64,000 nt of DNA from Streptomyces naganishii JCM 4654. Its GTDB lineage: Bacteria > Actinomycetota > Actinomycetes > Streptomycetales > Streptomycetaceae. The translations under genes and the position numbers were made by a program. This document shows, piece after piece, positions 43,618-51,717 of the stretch. The stretch's first letter is position 1. Each line of letters opens with the position of its first letter. The notes under the pieces are model-generated. The model searched no databases. It had not been told where the DNA came from and worked only from the letters and a program-made list of their open reading frames with translations. Where the stretch lies: the NCBI RefSeq assembly GCF_014650575.1, contig NZ_BMVF01000013.1:62001-126000 (forward strand), in the 5' to 3' direction.

Positions 43618-43922
43618 GGGCAGGCCCTCTTGTTCTCGGCGGCGGTGCGGGCGGAGGCGGCCAGTTCGGCGAACCGGTCCGAGAGGCCGGCCAGGACCTC
43701 GGGCTTGAGCTTGTAGTAGGTGAAGCGGCCGCACGGCTCGGTCTCCACCAGCCCGGCCTCGCGCAGCACCTTCATGTGGTTGGACAGGTTCGTCTGCCTG
43801 GCCCCGGTCTCCTCCACCAGGTGCGTGGTGCACAGCGTCTCGCGCGCCAGCAGGGCCACGATCCGCAGCCGGAGCGGATCGCCCAGCGCCCGGATCACAT
43901 CAGGATCGACTGAAGTCAGCAT
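43614..43922 (-). CDS. arsR: Second ArsR-family repressor
   Basis: 102 residues. IRALGDPLRLRIVALLARET, LCTTHLVEETGARQTNLSNH and MKVLREAGLVE form the winged helix; Cys residues (LCTT, EPCGRF) suit a thiol metal site that differs from the 41026 regulator. First gene of the arsR2-ACR3-flavoprotein operon, divergent from arsC. The ATG lacks a strong ribosome site. Confidence 0.9.
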   Translation of the reverse strand: MLTSVDPDVIRALGDPLRLRIVALLARETLCTTHLVEETGARQTNLSNHMKVLREAGLVETEPCGRFTYYKLKPEVLAGLSDRFAELAASARTAAENKRACP

Positions 43923-43930
43923 GCGCTGAT
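43917..43930. promoter_or_regulatory. Palindrome over the arsR2 start
   Basis: TCAGC-GCAT-GCTGA, a perfect inverted repeat covering the start codon; operator candidate for autoregulation and for divergent arsC. Confidence 0.45.
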
Positions 43931-44013
43931 ATTCTCACATCACCGATCGCCGATACGAGCGGATGCCGATGCCATGGGTGGCGTCCGGCCGCCGCGAGAC
44001 GAGAGAGCCCCTC

Positions 44014-44436
44014 ATGCCCGAGCGCCACGGCAAGAAGCCGTCCGTCCTGTTCGTCTGCGTCCACAACGCGGGCCGCTCCCAGATGGCCGCCGCCTGGCTG
44101 ACCCACCTGGCCGGGGACCGCGTCGATGTCCGCTCCGCCGGCTCCGACCCGGGCGAGCGGGTCAACCCGGCGGCCGTCGCCGCGATGGCCGAGGTCGGCG
44201 TCGACATCTCCGCCGAGGTTCCGAAGATCCTCACCGTGGACGCGGTGAAGGAGTCGGACGTGTGCATCACCATGGGCTGCGGTGACGCCTGCCCCGTCTT
44301 CCCGGGCAAGCGCTACCTGGACTGGAAGCTGGACGACCCGGCCGGCCAGGGCGTCGAGGCCGTCCGCCCGATCCGCGACGAGATCAAGACCCTGGTGGAG
44401 GGACTGATCGCCGAGATCGCCCCGGCCACACCGTAG
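44014..44436 (+). CDS. arsC: Arsenate reductase (low-molecular-weight phosphatase type)
   Basis: 140 residues. N-terminal VLFVCVHNAGRSQMAAAWL holds the C-x5-R phosphatase loop; GCGDACPVFPG provides the second redox Cys pair; DWKLDDPAG is the Asp loop. Reduces arsenate to arsenite for ACR3 export. GAGAGAG precedes ATG 44014. Confidence 0.93.
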   Translation: MPERHGKKPSVLFVCVHNAGRSQMAAAWLTHLAGDRVDVRSAGSDPGERVNPAAVAAMAEVGVDISAEVPKILTVDAVKESDVCITMGCGDACPVFPGKRYLDWKLDDPAGQGVEAVRPIRDEIKTLVEGLIAEIAPATP

Positions 44437-44541
44437 GCGACGGCGTAAGCCGGAGACGCGACGACGTCCGCCGACGGGTCACGCATCAACCACGGCGGAA
44501 GGTGTCGCTTTCCAGCATGGCCGCCGTCGGCGCACCGCGCC

Positions 44542-45387
44542 TCACCGGCCGCCCTGCACCACACCCCTGGTCAGCGAGGTCACAGGGGCGCCCGAGATGG
44601 AGTCCCCCGGCGGGATGCCCGGGTGGTGACTGTCGCGCGATGACGGATCTCCGGATCGGGGACCGAGCGTCAGCCGCGAAACGATGCGGTAGCGATCACC
44701 TCGGTAGACGGAATGCACATACTCCACCGGGCGGTCATGCGCGTCCGAGGTGAGGCGCTCGAAGAGCAGGGCCGGAGAGAGTTCCGGGACACCGAGAAGC
44801 TCCCCCTCGCTCCTGGTCACGACCGTGGGCTCGATCGACTGTTGCGCCTCGCTGACCTGAACTCCGTGACGTTCCCTGAGGTGTTCGTACAGGTCGCCCC
44901 TCTCCAGTTCGTCCTCCGTGAGGTCCGGCACCAGATCCACGGGGACGTGCAGGTACTCGATGGCGATGGGAGAACCGTCGACCAGGCGGACGCGTGCGAC
45001 GTACCGGATCTCGGCAGCCGGCGAGATCCGCAGCCTGCGGCCCACCCGGGCTCCGGCCTGTACGGTTCTGAACGCCAGGAGCCTGCTGGTCCAGGCACCT
45101 GCCGCCTGCGGCAGGGCGAAGGCATCCCGGCTCGCGCTCAGCTCCTGCGTGATCTTCTCGCCCGCGACGAACATGCCGCGGCCATGCTCGCGCACCAGCA
45201 GTCCGGCGACGACGAGCTGGTCCACGGCCGCGCGCAAGGTGGGCCGGGAGACACCGAGTCGGGCACACAGGGTGCGCTCGGAGGGAATGGCGTCACCCGG
45301 GCGCCGGTCCTCGATCAGCTCGAGGATGGCACCGCGGACCTTCTCGCGCTTGAGCAACGAGCGTGAGGCGGAAGAGCCGATCTCCAT
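44542..45387 (-). CDS. GntR-family regulator with UTRA domain (HutC/DasR type)
   Basis: 281 residues. N-terminal winged helix (IPSERTLCARLGVSRPTLRA, AVDQLVVAGLLVREHGRGMF) then a UTRA ligand domain (FERLTSDAHDRPVEYVHSVY, YRIVSRLTL). ATG 45387 is chosen because it begins about 20 residues before the HTH. Divergent from the CBM3-GH16 gene. A DasR-type site is present in the shared region, so it may sense a sugar phosphate and control that enzyme. Confidence 0.85.
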   Translation of the reverse strand: MEIGSSASRSLLKREKVRGAILELIEDRRPGDAIPSERTLCARLGVSRPTLRAAVDQLVVAGLLVREHGRGMFVAGEKITQELSASRDAFALPQAAGAWTSRLLAFRTVQAGARVGRRLRISPAAEIRYVARVRLVDGSPIAIEYLHVPVDLVPDLTEDELERGDLYEHLRERHGVQVSEAQQSIEPTVVTRSEGELLGVPELSPALLFERLTSDAHDRPVEYVHSVYRGDRYRIVSRLTLGPRSGDPSSRDSHHPGIPPGDSISGAPVTSLTRGVVQGGR

Positions 45388-45433
45388 GCAGAGCTCTCGA
45401 TCGTCGTCGGGGCACCGTACTCGGGTGGACCAT

Positions 45434-45600
45434 AACTGGTCCGGTGGTAAGGCGTCTTCGGCCTCGCTCAATGTGACGTTCCCTCAACTCGCTTGCGCCT
45501 CACGGCCAGAGCAGTTACGGCGGGAAGGGTTGACGAGGACATTGGTCTATGCCACGTTCGTGCGGCACCAACTGGTAAGCCACTGGGGTCAACTGGTCAA
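45434..45600. promoter_or_regulatory. dre-like sites in the GntR/GH16 intergenic region
   Basis: TGGTCTATGCCA (45543-45554) matches the DasR half-palindrome TGGTCTAGACCA at 10 of 12 positions. Further ACTGGTC/ACTGGTA copies lie near 45434, 45570 and 45590. The 252-base gap has no gene. Confidence 0.45.
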
Positions 45601-45639
45601 GTCCGCAGGAATCAGAAGTCCTTCTGAGAGGAACCCCCC

Positions 45640-47058
45640 ATGAAGAGGAGATCCACCCGGCGCCGCGTCGCCCTGGCGCTCGCCGCCCTGCTGGGCAGCA
45701 CCGTCTTAGCAGGAGTTCAGGTGAACTCCGCCGCGGCGGCGGGCAGCACCGTCGCCGTCCAGTACCGCACCAGCGCGAGCGGTTCCACCGCCGATCAGAG
45801 CGAGCCCTGGCTGAAGGTGCGCAACACCGGCTCGTCGGCCATCCAGTTGAGCCAGGTCAAGGTCCGCTACTACTTCAAGGCCGACTCGGCGAGCGCCACG
45901 TACAAGTTCGCCTGTTCCTGGGCGGTCAGAGGCTGTGCCGGGATCACCGGCACCTTCGGCACTCTGAGCCACCCGACCGCCGACGCGGACCGGTACCTGG
46001 AGATCGGCTTCACGTCCGGCGCCGGATCACTCGAGCCGGGGACCGACACCGGGGACATGCAGTTGCGCTTCTACCAGTCGAACTGGCAGATCCTGAACCA
46101 GGCGGACGACTACTCCTTCAACGCCTCCCAGACCTCGTACGCGGACTGGGCCAAAGTGACCGCGCAGCTTTCGGGAAATACCGTGTGGGGAACAGCCCCG
46201 GAAGGCAACGACCCGGGCGATCCGACCGGCCCCACCGACCCACCCGGCGGTGGGCAGACCCTGTTCGACGACTTCGACTACACGTCCTCCAGCGATCCGT
46301 CACTGTCCGCCCACGGCTGGAACGTCCGCTCCAACTCGGGCGGTCCGGGTGTCCCCGGCGCGACGTGGGACCCGTCCGAGGTGACCTTCGCCGGCACCTC
46401 GGGCAACTCGGTGATGAACCTCCGGTCCTCCACCGCGGGGACCGCTCAGACCACCAGGCAGACCGAGGTCCTGACGAAGGCGATGAAGTTCAAGAGCGGC
46501 ACCTACGCGGCCCGCGTGAAGTTCTCGGACGCGCCGGAGTCGGGGCCTGACGGCGACCACCTGGTGCAGACGTTCTTCACCATCAACGACCTCAAGGCGC
46601 CGATGGCGGACGACTACTCGGAGTACGACTTCGAGTACCTGCCCAACGGCGGCTGGGGCGAGTCCGGCAGCATCCTCTACACGACGTCCTGGGAGACGTA
46701 CAACCCCGACCCCTGGAACGCCGTCAACCAGCACACCGAGGCGCGCCAGAGCTACGCGGGCTGGCACGACCTGGTCTTCACGATCGACGACAGCAACATC
46801 AAGTACTACATCGACGGCCGGCTGTTCGGCACGCACGACGCCCAGTACCTGCCGGAGCGCCCCATGTCGATCAACTTCAACCAGTGGCTGATCGACCTGG
46901 CAGGACAGAGCTCGGCCACCCCGCGGTCCTACGACGAGCAGATCGACTATGTCCTGCACGTCAAGGACCAGGTCCTGACGCCCGCCCAGGTGGCGGCGAA
47001 GGTGTCCGCGTACCGCGCCGCCGGCACCACGTTCGTGGACGACGTCCCGGCTCAGTAG
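45640..47058 (+). CDS. Secreted CBM3 - GH16-like glycoside hydrolase
   Basis: 472 residues. Signal peptide (KRRSTRRRVALALAALLGS, cleavage near AAAA-G), family 3 carbohydrate-binding module (about 37-185, with SEPWLKVRNTGSSAIQLSQV), Pro/Gly/Thr linker (EGNDPGDPTGPTDPPGGG) and a GH16-like beta-jelly-roll domain whose EYDFE motif gives the nucleophile and acid Glu. Probably an extracellular beta-glucanase acting on cellulose-associated polysaccharide; exact substrate unknown. Codon 23 is TTA (45706-45708), so bldA control is likely. Confidence 0.85.
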   Translation: MKRRSTRRRVALALAALLGSTVLAGVQVNSAAAAGSTVAVQYRTSASGSTADQSEPWLKVRNTGSSAIQLSQVKVRYYFKADSASATYKFACSWAVRGCAGITGTFGTLSHPTADADRYLEIGFTSGAGSLEPGTDTGDMQLRFYQSNWQILNQADDYSFNASQTSYADWAKVTAQLSGNTVWGTAPEGNDPGDPTGPTDPPGGGQTLFDDFDYTSSSDPSLSAHGWNVRSNSGGPGVPGATWDPSEVTFAGTSGNSVMNLRSSTAGTAQTTRQTEVLTKAMKFKSGTYAARVKFSDAPESGPDGDHLVQTFFTINDLKAPMADDYSEYDFEYLPNGGWGESGSILYTTSWETYNPDPWNAVNQHTEARQSYAGWHDLVFTIDDSNIKYYIDGRLFGTHDAQYLPERPMSINFNQWLIDLAGQSSATPRSYDEQIDYVLHVKDQVLTPAQVAAKVSAYRAAGTTFVDDVPAQ

Positions 47059-47067
47059 GGCCTGCAC

Positions 47068-47102
47068 GGCCGGCCGCTTCGGTGGGCGCCTGGCGGCCGG
47101 CC
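47068..47102. terminator. Bidirectional hairpin terminator
   Basis: GGCCGGCCGC and GCGGCCGGCC form a perfect 10-bp stem with a 15-base loop between the convergent GH16 and permease genes. Confidence 0.75.
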
Positions 47103-47112
47103 GGCGAGGCCG

Positions 47113-47979
47113 TTACTTGATGCCGGTGGTGGCGATGCCCTGGACCATCTGGCGCTGGAAGAGCAGGAAGACCGCGATGAGCGGGATGAAGCCGAGGACC
47201 GAGGAGGCCATGATCTCGGCGTACTGGGGGCTGGTGGGGTCCACCAGTGAGGCCAGGCCCACCGGGATGGTCTGGGACTTGGTCTGGCTGAGCGCCAGCA
47301 GCGGCCACAGGAACGAGTTCCAGGAGCTGATGAAGGTGAGGATCGCGACCGTGGAGACGGCCGGCCGGCAGATCGGCATGCACACGGTGGCGTACACCCG
47401 CCACCAGCTCGCGCCGTCGATGCGGGCCGCCTCGATCAGCGCCGTGGGGATGCCGCGGAAGAAGGAGTGGAAGACGAACACCGAGATCGGTGCGGCGACC
47501 GACGGCAGGATGAGTGCCCAGAACGTGCCGAGCAGGTGGAAGGAGCGGTACTCGATGAACTGGGGCAGTACCAGCGCCTCGGTCGGCAGCATCAGGCCGG
47601 CCGTGACGACGGCCATGACCAGGGCGCGGCCGCGGAAGCGCAGGAACGCCAGCGCGAACCCGGCCATCGAGCAGAAGGCCACCGTGAAGATCACGGCGAG
47701 TACCGAGATCACCAGGCTGTTGAGGTACCAGGTGCCGATCGGGTGGTTGTCCCAGGCGGTCGAGTAGGCGTGCAGCGACCAGCCGCCGGCGAAGATCGAC
47801 GTGGGGCTCTGGGTGATGGCCGCGTCGTCGCGCAGCGATGTGATCAGCGCCCAGACGAAAGGCACCAGCCAGATCAGGGCGAACAGGGTGAGACACACCG
47901 CGCAGAGCCGGTCGAAGAGTCTGGCGCCGTCGACCGCGCCCTTCGGCTCGGCGAGTCGCGGCTGGGTGATGGTGGTCAT
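47113..47979 (-). CDS. ABC sugar transporter permease (MalG type)
   Basis: 288 residues, six TM. The EAA loop (TALIEAARIDGASWWRVYATV, last residues CMPICRP) contacts the ATPase. Ends QRQMVQGIATTGIK, the usual MalG-like C-terminus (QR.iv.Gl..GavKG). No ATPase gene is present, so it probably uses the shared MsiK. ATG 47979 lies 11 bases after the other permease stop. Confidence 0.92.
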   Translation of the reverse strand: MTTITQPRLAEPKGAVDGARLFDRLCAVCLTLFALIWLVPFVWALITSLRDDAAITQSPTSIFAGGWSLHAYSTAWDNHPIGTWYLNSLVISVLAVIFTVAFCSMAGFALAFLRFRGRALVMAVVTAGLMLPTEALVLPQFIEYRSFHLLGTFWALILPSVAAPISVFVFHSFFRGIPTALIEAARIDGASWWRVYATVCMPICRPAVSTVAILTFISSWNSFLWPLLALSQTKSQTIPVGLASLVDPTSPQYAEIMASSVLGFIPLIAVFLLFQRQMVQGIATTGIK

Positions 47980-47990
47980 GGGTCCTCCGC

Positions 47991-48938
47991 TCAGGCCGCG
48001 CTGCCGGCCGCGCGCCTGCGCCGCAGCCCGTACCAGGCCGCCGAGATCGCGACAATGATGACGAAATACACCATGGTGGCGGCAGCGCCGTAGCCACCCC
48101 GGTAGGCGGTGAAGCCGGTGTCGTAGATGTACTCGATGACCGGTCGGGTGGACTGGTCGGGTCCGCCGCCGAGCAGCTGGTAGATCTGGTCGAACACCTT
48201 CAGCGAGGCCAGGATCTGGAGGATCAGCACCAGGCTGGTGGTCCGGCCGAGCAGCGGCACCGTGATGTGGCGGATCTGCTGCCAGGGGCCGGCCCCGTCG
48301 ATCGCCGCCGCCTCGTAGACGTCGGCGGGGACCTCCTGGATGGCCGCGGTGTAGAGGACGAAGTTGAAGCCGAACGTCCACCAGACGGTCATGAGCACGA
48401 CGGCGGTCCAGCCGCCGGAGGTGCTGCCGATGAAGTCGGGCACCGGCAGTCCGACGGCGTCGAACACCTTCGGTATGAGGCCGATCTGCGGGGTGTACAT
48501 CCACAGGAAGACCAGGGTGACCACGGAGGACGGGACGACGTAGGGCACGAAGAAGGCAAGGCGGTGGAAGAGCCGGCCGCGGCGGATGCGCGAGGCAAGG
48601 ATGGCGACGCCCAGCGCGAGGATCACCAGCGGGGGCGTGGTCAGCAGGGTGAAGAGCACCGAGTGCCACATGCTCTGCCAGAAGAGGGAGTCGGTGAGCA
48701 CCTCCCGGTAGTTCGACAGGCCGACGAAGTCCCCGAGGCCGCTCTTGACGGTGGTGGTGTTGAAGAAGCTCAGCACGATGCCGACGAGCAGCGGTCCGAC
48801 CAGGAACAGCAGGTAGATCACGAGGAAGGGGGCGGTGAGCAGTCTGCCCGCCCGGCGTTCGGAAGGGGTGGGCCGGTCGGCCGTGCGGGCCGTGGGGGAT
48901 GCGACGGGTGCCGGTCGCGTCGAGACGACGGTCGTCAT
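47991..48938 (-). CDS. ABC sugar transporter permease (MalF type)
   Basis: 315 residues, six TM: ERRAGRLLTAPFLVIYLLFL first TM; EAA loop VPADVYEAAAIDGAGPWQQI; then RHITVPLLGRTTSLVLIL. Forms a heterodimer with the 47113 permease for oligosaccharide uptake. Second in the SBP-permease-permease operon. Confidence 0.92.
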   Translation of the reverse strand: MTTVVSTRPAPVASPTARTADRPTPSERRAGRLLTAPFLVIYLLFLVGPLLVGIVLSFFNTTTVKSGLGDFVGLSNYREVLTDSLFWQSMWHSVLFTLLTTPPLVILALGVAILASRIRRGRLFHRLAFFVPYVVPSSVVTLVFLWMYTPQIGLIPKVFDAVGLPVPDFIGSTSGGWTAVVLMTVWWTFGFNFVLYTAAIQEVPADVYEAAAIDGAGPWQQIRHITVPLLGRTTSLVLILQILASLKVFDQIYQLLGGGPDQSTRPVIEYIYDTGFTAYRGGYGAAATMVYFVIIVAISAAWYGLRRRRAAGSAA

Positions 48939-48950
48939 GGTGACTGCCTC

Positions 48951-50294
48951 CTACTTCATCGTGACCGGCGGTCGGGACGTGGTGTACCTCTTCAGGGCGG
49001 AACGCATCGCGCCCGCCATGCCCTTGGGCGTGATCCGTCCGGCGAGAGCTTCGATGACCGTGCCGCCGATCACGCCCTGGAAGTCCGAGCCGGCGCCGGT
49101 GTACCAGGCCACCGGGTCGTAGTGGGCGTCGAAGGCGGCCTGGACGTAGTTGCGTTGCGGCGACAGGTCGAGGAACGCCTTGCTCCGCTGCGTCGGCAGC
49201 CAGGCCGGGATGTGGCCGCCCTCGGCCCACACCGCGCTGCTGTCGAGGAGGCTCTTGACGAACTTCGAGGCGTTGCGCGTACGGGTCCCGTCTCCGCGCT
49301 GGTTGCGCGGCAGGATCAGCGCGTGGGAGTCGGCGTACGCGACGGGCTTCGGGCCGAGCAGGGCCGGGAACGGCACCACGTCGAACTTCAGGTTCTTCAC
49401 CCCCCGGTACGAGGGAATCTGCCACTCGCCGTCGAAGAGAAAGCCGGCCTTGCCGGTGCTGAAGAGGGCGTTGGCGCCGGCGCCGGTGAGGCTCTTGGGC
49501 ATCAGGTTCGGACCGGTGAGGCTCTGCATGAAGGCGACCGTCTCCCGCATCGCCTCGTCGTCGACGGCGGCCTTCGTCCCGGAGTCGGTGACGATCGGTC
49601 CCGCGAGGCCGGAGTAGACCATGCTGAAGAAGCGCCAGGCGGTGGACGGGTCGGCGGTGATCGACATGACCGCGCCGTACTGGGCGCCGCCCGCCTCCTT
49701 CATCGCCTTCACCGCGCCGACGAAGTCCTCCTTGCCCTTGAGGGGCACGAGTCCGTCCCCGGCCGGGTTCAGCAGGCCCGCCTTGCGGGCGATGTCCACG
49801 TTGTAGTACAGAACGAAGGGGTGTGTGTCCAGCGGGACCGCGTACACCGTGCCGTCCACGGTGGCCTTCTTCCAGGCCGCCGGGGTGAACTTGTCCTCGG
49901 TGACGCCCAGTTCCTCAAGGGGGGTGTCCTTCACCGGCTGCAGCAGGCCGGAGGCGGCCAGCAGCGGAAGCCGGGAGAGGTGGGTGATGCCGACGTCCGG
50001 CGGTGTGCCGCTCGCGGTGGCCAGTGCCAGCTTCGTGTAGTACGGATTGCCCCAGCCGAGGACGGTCGCCTCGACCGTCGTTCCCGGGTTGTCCTTCTGG
50101 AACGCCTTCTCCATCAGCACCATGTTGGCGCCGTCACCGCCGGTGAAGAGGTTCCAGAAGATGACGTCCGCCGTGTCCGGCTGTGAGCCCGTCAGACCGG
50201 TCGCGAGCGGGGAGGAGCACGCCGCGAGCCCTCCGGTCAGGGCAAGGCCACCGCTGAGGGCGAGGAACCGCCGGCGCGCCAACGCTCCGCTCAT
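48951..50294 (-). CDS. ABC sugar-binding lipoprotein
   Basis: 447 residues, family 1 extracellular solute-binding protein. Signal with twin Arg (LARRRFLALSGGLALTGG) and lipobox LAAC-S at about residue 27. VIFWNLFTGGDGANMVLMEK and YAVPLDTHPFVLYYN are typical. ATG 50294 gives the proper signal length; the longer frame has no such start. Delivers an oligosaccharide to the two permeases. A LacI-type palindrome lies at 50352. Confidence 0.92.
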   Translation of the reverse strand: MSGALARRRFLALSGGLALTGGLAACSSPLATGLTGSQPDTADVIFWNLFTGGDGANMVLMEKAFQKDNPGTTVEATVLGWGNPYYTKLALATASGTPPDVGITHLSRLPLLAASGLLQPVKDTPLEELGVTEDKFTPAAWKKATVDGTVYAVPLDTHPFVLYYNVDIARKAGLLNPAGDGLVPLKGKEDFVGAVKAMKEAGGAQYGAVMSITADPSTAWRFFSMVYSGLAGPIVTDSGTKAAVDDEAMRETVAFMQSLTGPNLMPKSLTGAGANALFSTGKAGFLFDGEWQIPSYRGVKNLKFDVVPFPALLGPKPVAYADSHALILPRNQRGDGTRTRNASKFVKSLLDSSAVWAEGGHIPAWLPTQRSKAFLDLSPQRNYVQAAFDAHYDPVAWYTGAGSDFQGVIGGTVIEALAGRITPKGMAGAMRSALKRYTTSRPPVTMK

Positions 50295-50351
50295 GGGGTT
50301 GCACCTCGTCAGTTCGATGTGGATGCGATGGCGCAGACCTTGGCACACGTT

Positions 50352-50365
50352 TTGCAACGATGCAA
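50352..50365. promoter_or_regulatory. LacI-family operator 1
   Basis: TTGCAACGATGCAA, upstream of the binding-protein gene; a near copy of the perfect palindrome at 51627-51640. Confidence 0.65.
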
Positions 50366-50435
50366 TAGACCGTTCCGAAGAAGTTCGCGGGCCGCTGCCG
50401 CACCCCGTGTCACGTCGCGCGCGCCGGGCTCCTTC

Positions 50436-51500
50436 TCACTCGTGCACGGGCCCGCGGCGCGAGGACTCCCGGACGATCAGCCGGTACGGCGTGGCCTCCT
50501 GGGGCGCGGCCGCGACCGCTCCCGCCTGCACGTCCTCGCCCGGCGCGGCCCTGCCGGACTCCCCCAGTGCCTGCATCTGCTCCTCCAGCAGGGCCAGCGC
50601 ACGCTCGGCGATGGCGTCGAGATCGGGAGCGACCGAGGTGAGCGGCGGGTGGGTGTAGGCGGACTCCTGGATGGCGTCGATGCCGACGACGGCCACGTCC
50701 TCGGGCACCCGCACCCCCGAGGCGTCCAGGGCCCTGAGCGCGCCGACCGCGAGCGCGTCGTTGAAGGCGAAGACGGCGTCGGGCAGCGGACCGTCGCCGT
50801 CCAGGAGCTCCCGGACGGCCGCGTAACCCTGGTCCCTGGTCCAGTCCTCGACCGGTACGACCAGCCAGTTCACCCGGCGCACGCGCGCCGCCGACATGGC
50901 CTGCTCGTATCCCTCGGTGCGCTGGCGGCCGTTCTCGCTGCCGTTGCGGCCGAGCGCGACGATCCGGCGGCAGCCCTGCGCCAGCAGGTGCTCGACCGCG
51001 GTGCGGGCGGCCGCCACGTTGTCGATGCCGACCCGCGGGAACTGGTCGCCGACACTGTGCTCACCGAGCATGACCAGCGGAAAGTCCGGCTTCTTCGCGG
51101 CCATGTCGCTCGCCGGCAGAGTCAGGGCACTCAGCAGCACGCCGTCGGCGACGTTGGTCAGACCGCCGTCGACGATCCGCCGCTCCACCTCGCTGTCGCC
51201 CGCCGTCGACTCGACGAGCACCGTGATGCCGCGCCGGCCGGCGGCCCGGATCACGGCCTGGGCCAGCTCGGCGAAGTAGGGCTCGGCGACGAACGGCACC
51301 GCGAGGGCGATGAAGCCGGTGCGGCCCGAACGCAGGCCGCGGGCCAGATAGTCCATGCGGTAGCCCAGCTCGTCGAGCGAACGCTGCACCCTGGCGCGGG
51401 TGTCGGGGCTGACGTGCGGGTAGCCGCTGACCACGTTCGACACCGTCCGCACCGACACCCCGGCGTGCTCGGCCACGTCCCGCATCCGCACTCTGGCCAC
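50436..51500 (-). CDS. LacI-family transcriptional regulator
   Basis: 354 residues. HTH MRDVAEHAGVSVRTVSNVVS with hinge LDELGYRMDYLARGLRSGRT and a periplasmic-binding-like ligand domain (VPEDVAVVGIDAIQESAYTH). AAGGAGG precedes GTG 51500. Between the ABC operon and the GH2 gene, with matching palindromes at both; probable repressor released by an imported sugar. Confidence 0.92.
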   Translation of the reverse strand: MARVRMRDVAEHAGVSVRTVSNVVSGYPHVSPDTRARVQRSLDELGYRMDYLARGLRSGRTGFIALAVPFVAEPYFAELAQAVIRAAGRRGITVLVESTAGDSEVERRIVDGGLTNVADGVLLSALTLPASDMAAKKPDFPLVMLGEHSVGDQFPRVGIDNVAAARTAVEHLLAQGCRRIVALGRNGSENGRQRTEGYEQAMSAARVRRVNWLVVPVEDWTRDQGYAAVRELLDGDGPLPDAVFAFNDALAVGALRALDASGVRVPEDVAVVGIDAIQESAYTHPPLTSVAPDLDAIAERALALLEEQMQALGESGRAAPGEDVQAGAVAAAPQEATPYRLIVRESSRRGPVHE

Positions 51501-51626
51501 TGGGGGCCTCCTTCCCGTCCTGACGGCGCCCGGCGCCCGCCGGGTGACCTCGAGCGGGCACCCCGACGGACCTCAGAGTCTGCCGTACCGGTGAGCCGCG
51601 ACTCACCTTCGCGCTCCACTTGAGTC

Positions 51627-51640
51627 TTGCATCGATGCAA
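51627..51640. promoter_or_regulatory. LacI-family operator 2 (perfect palindrome)
   Basis: TTGCATCGATGCAA in the divergent region between LacI and GH2 genes. Confidence 0.7.
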
Positions 51641-51717
51641 AAGATCACTCATGATGACAGGACTTCATCGTGAACACGCCCATGCCGGTCATTCCGGAAA
51701 GGGCAGGAGGAGGATCC

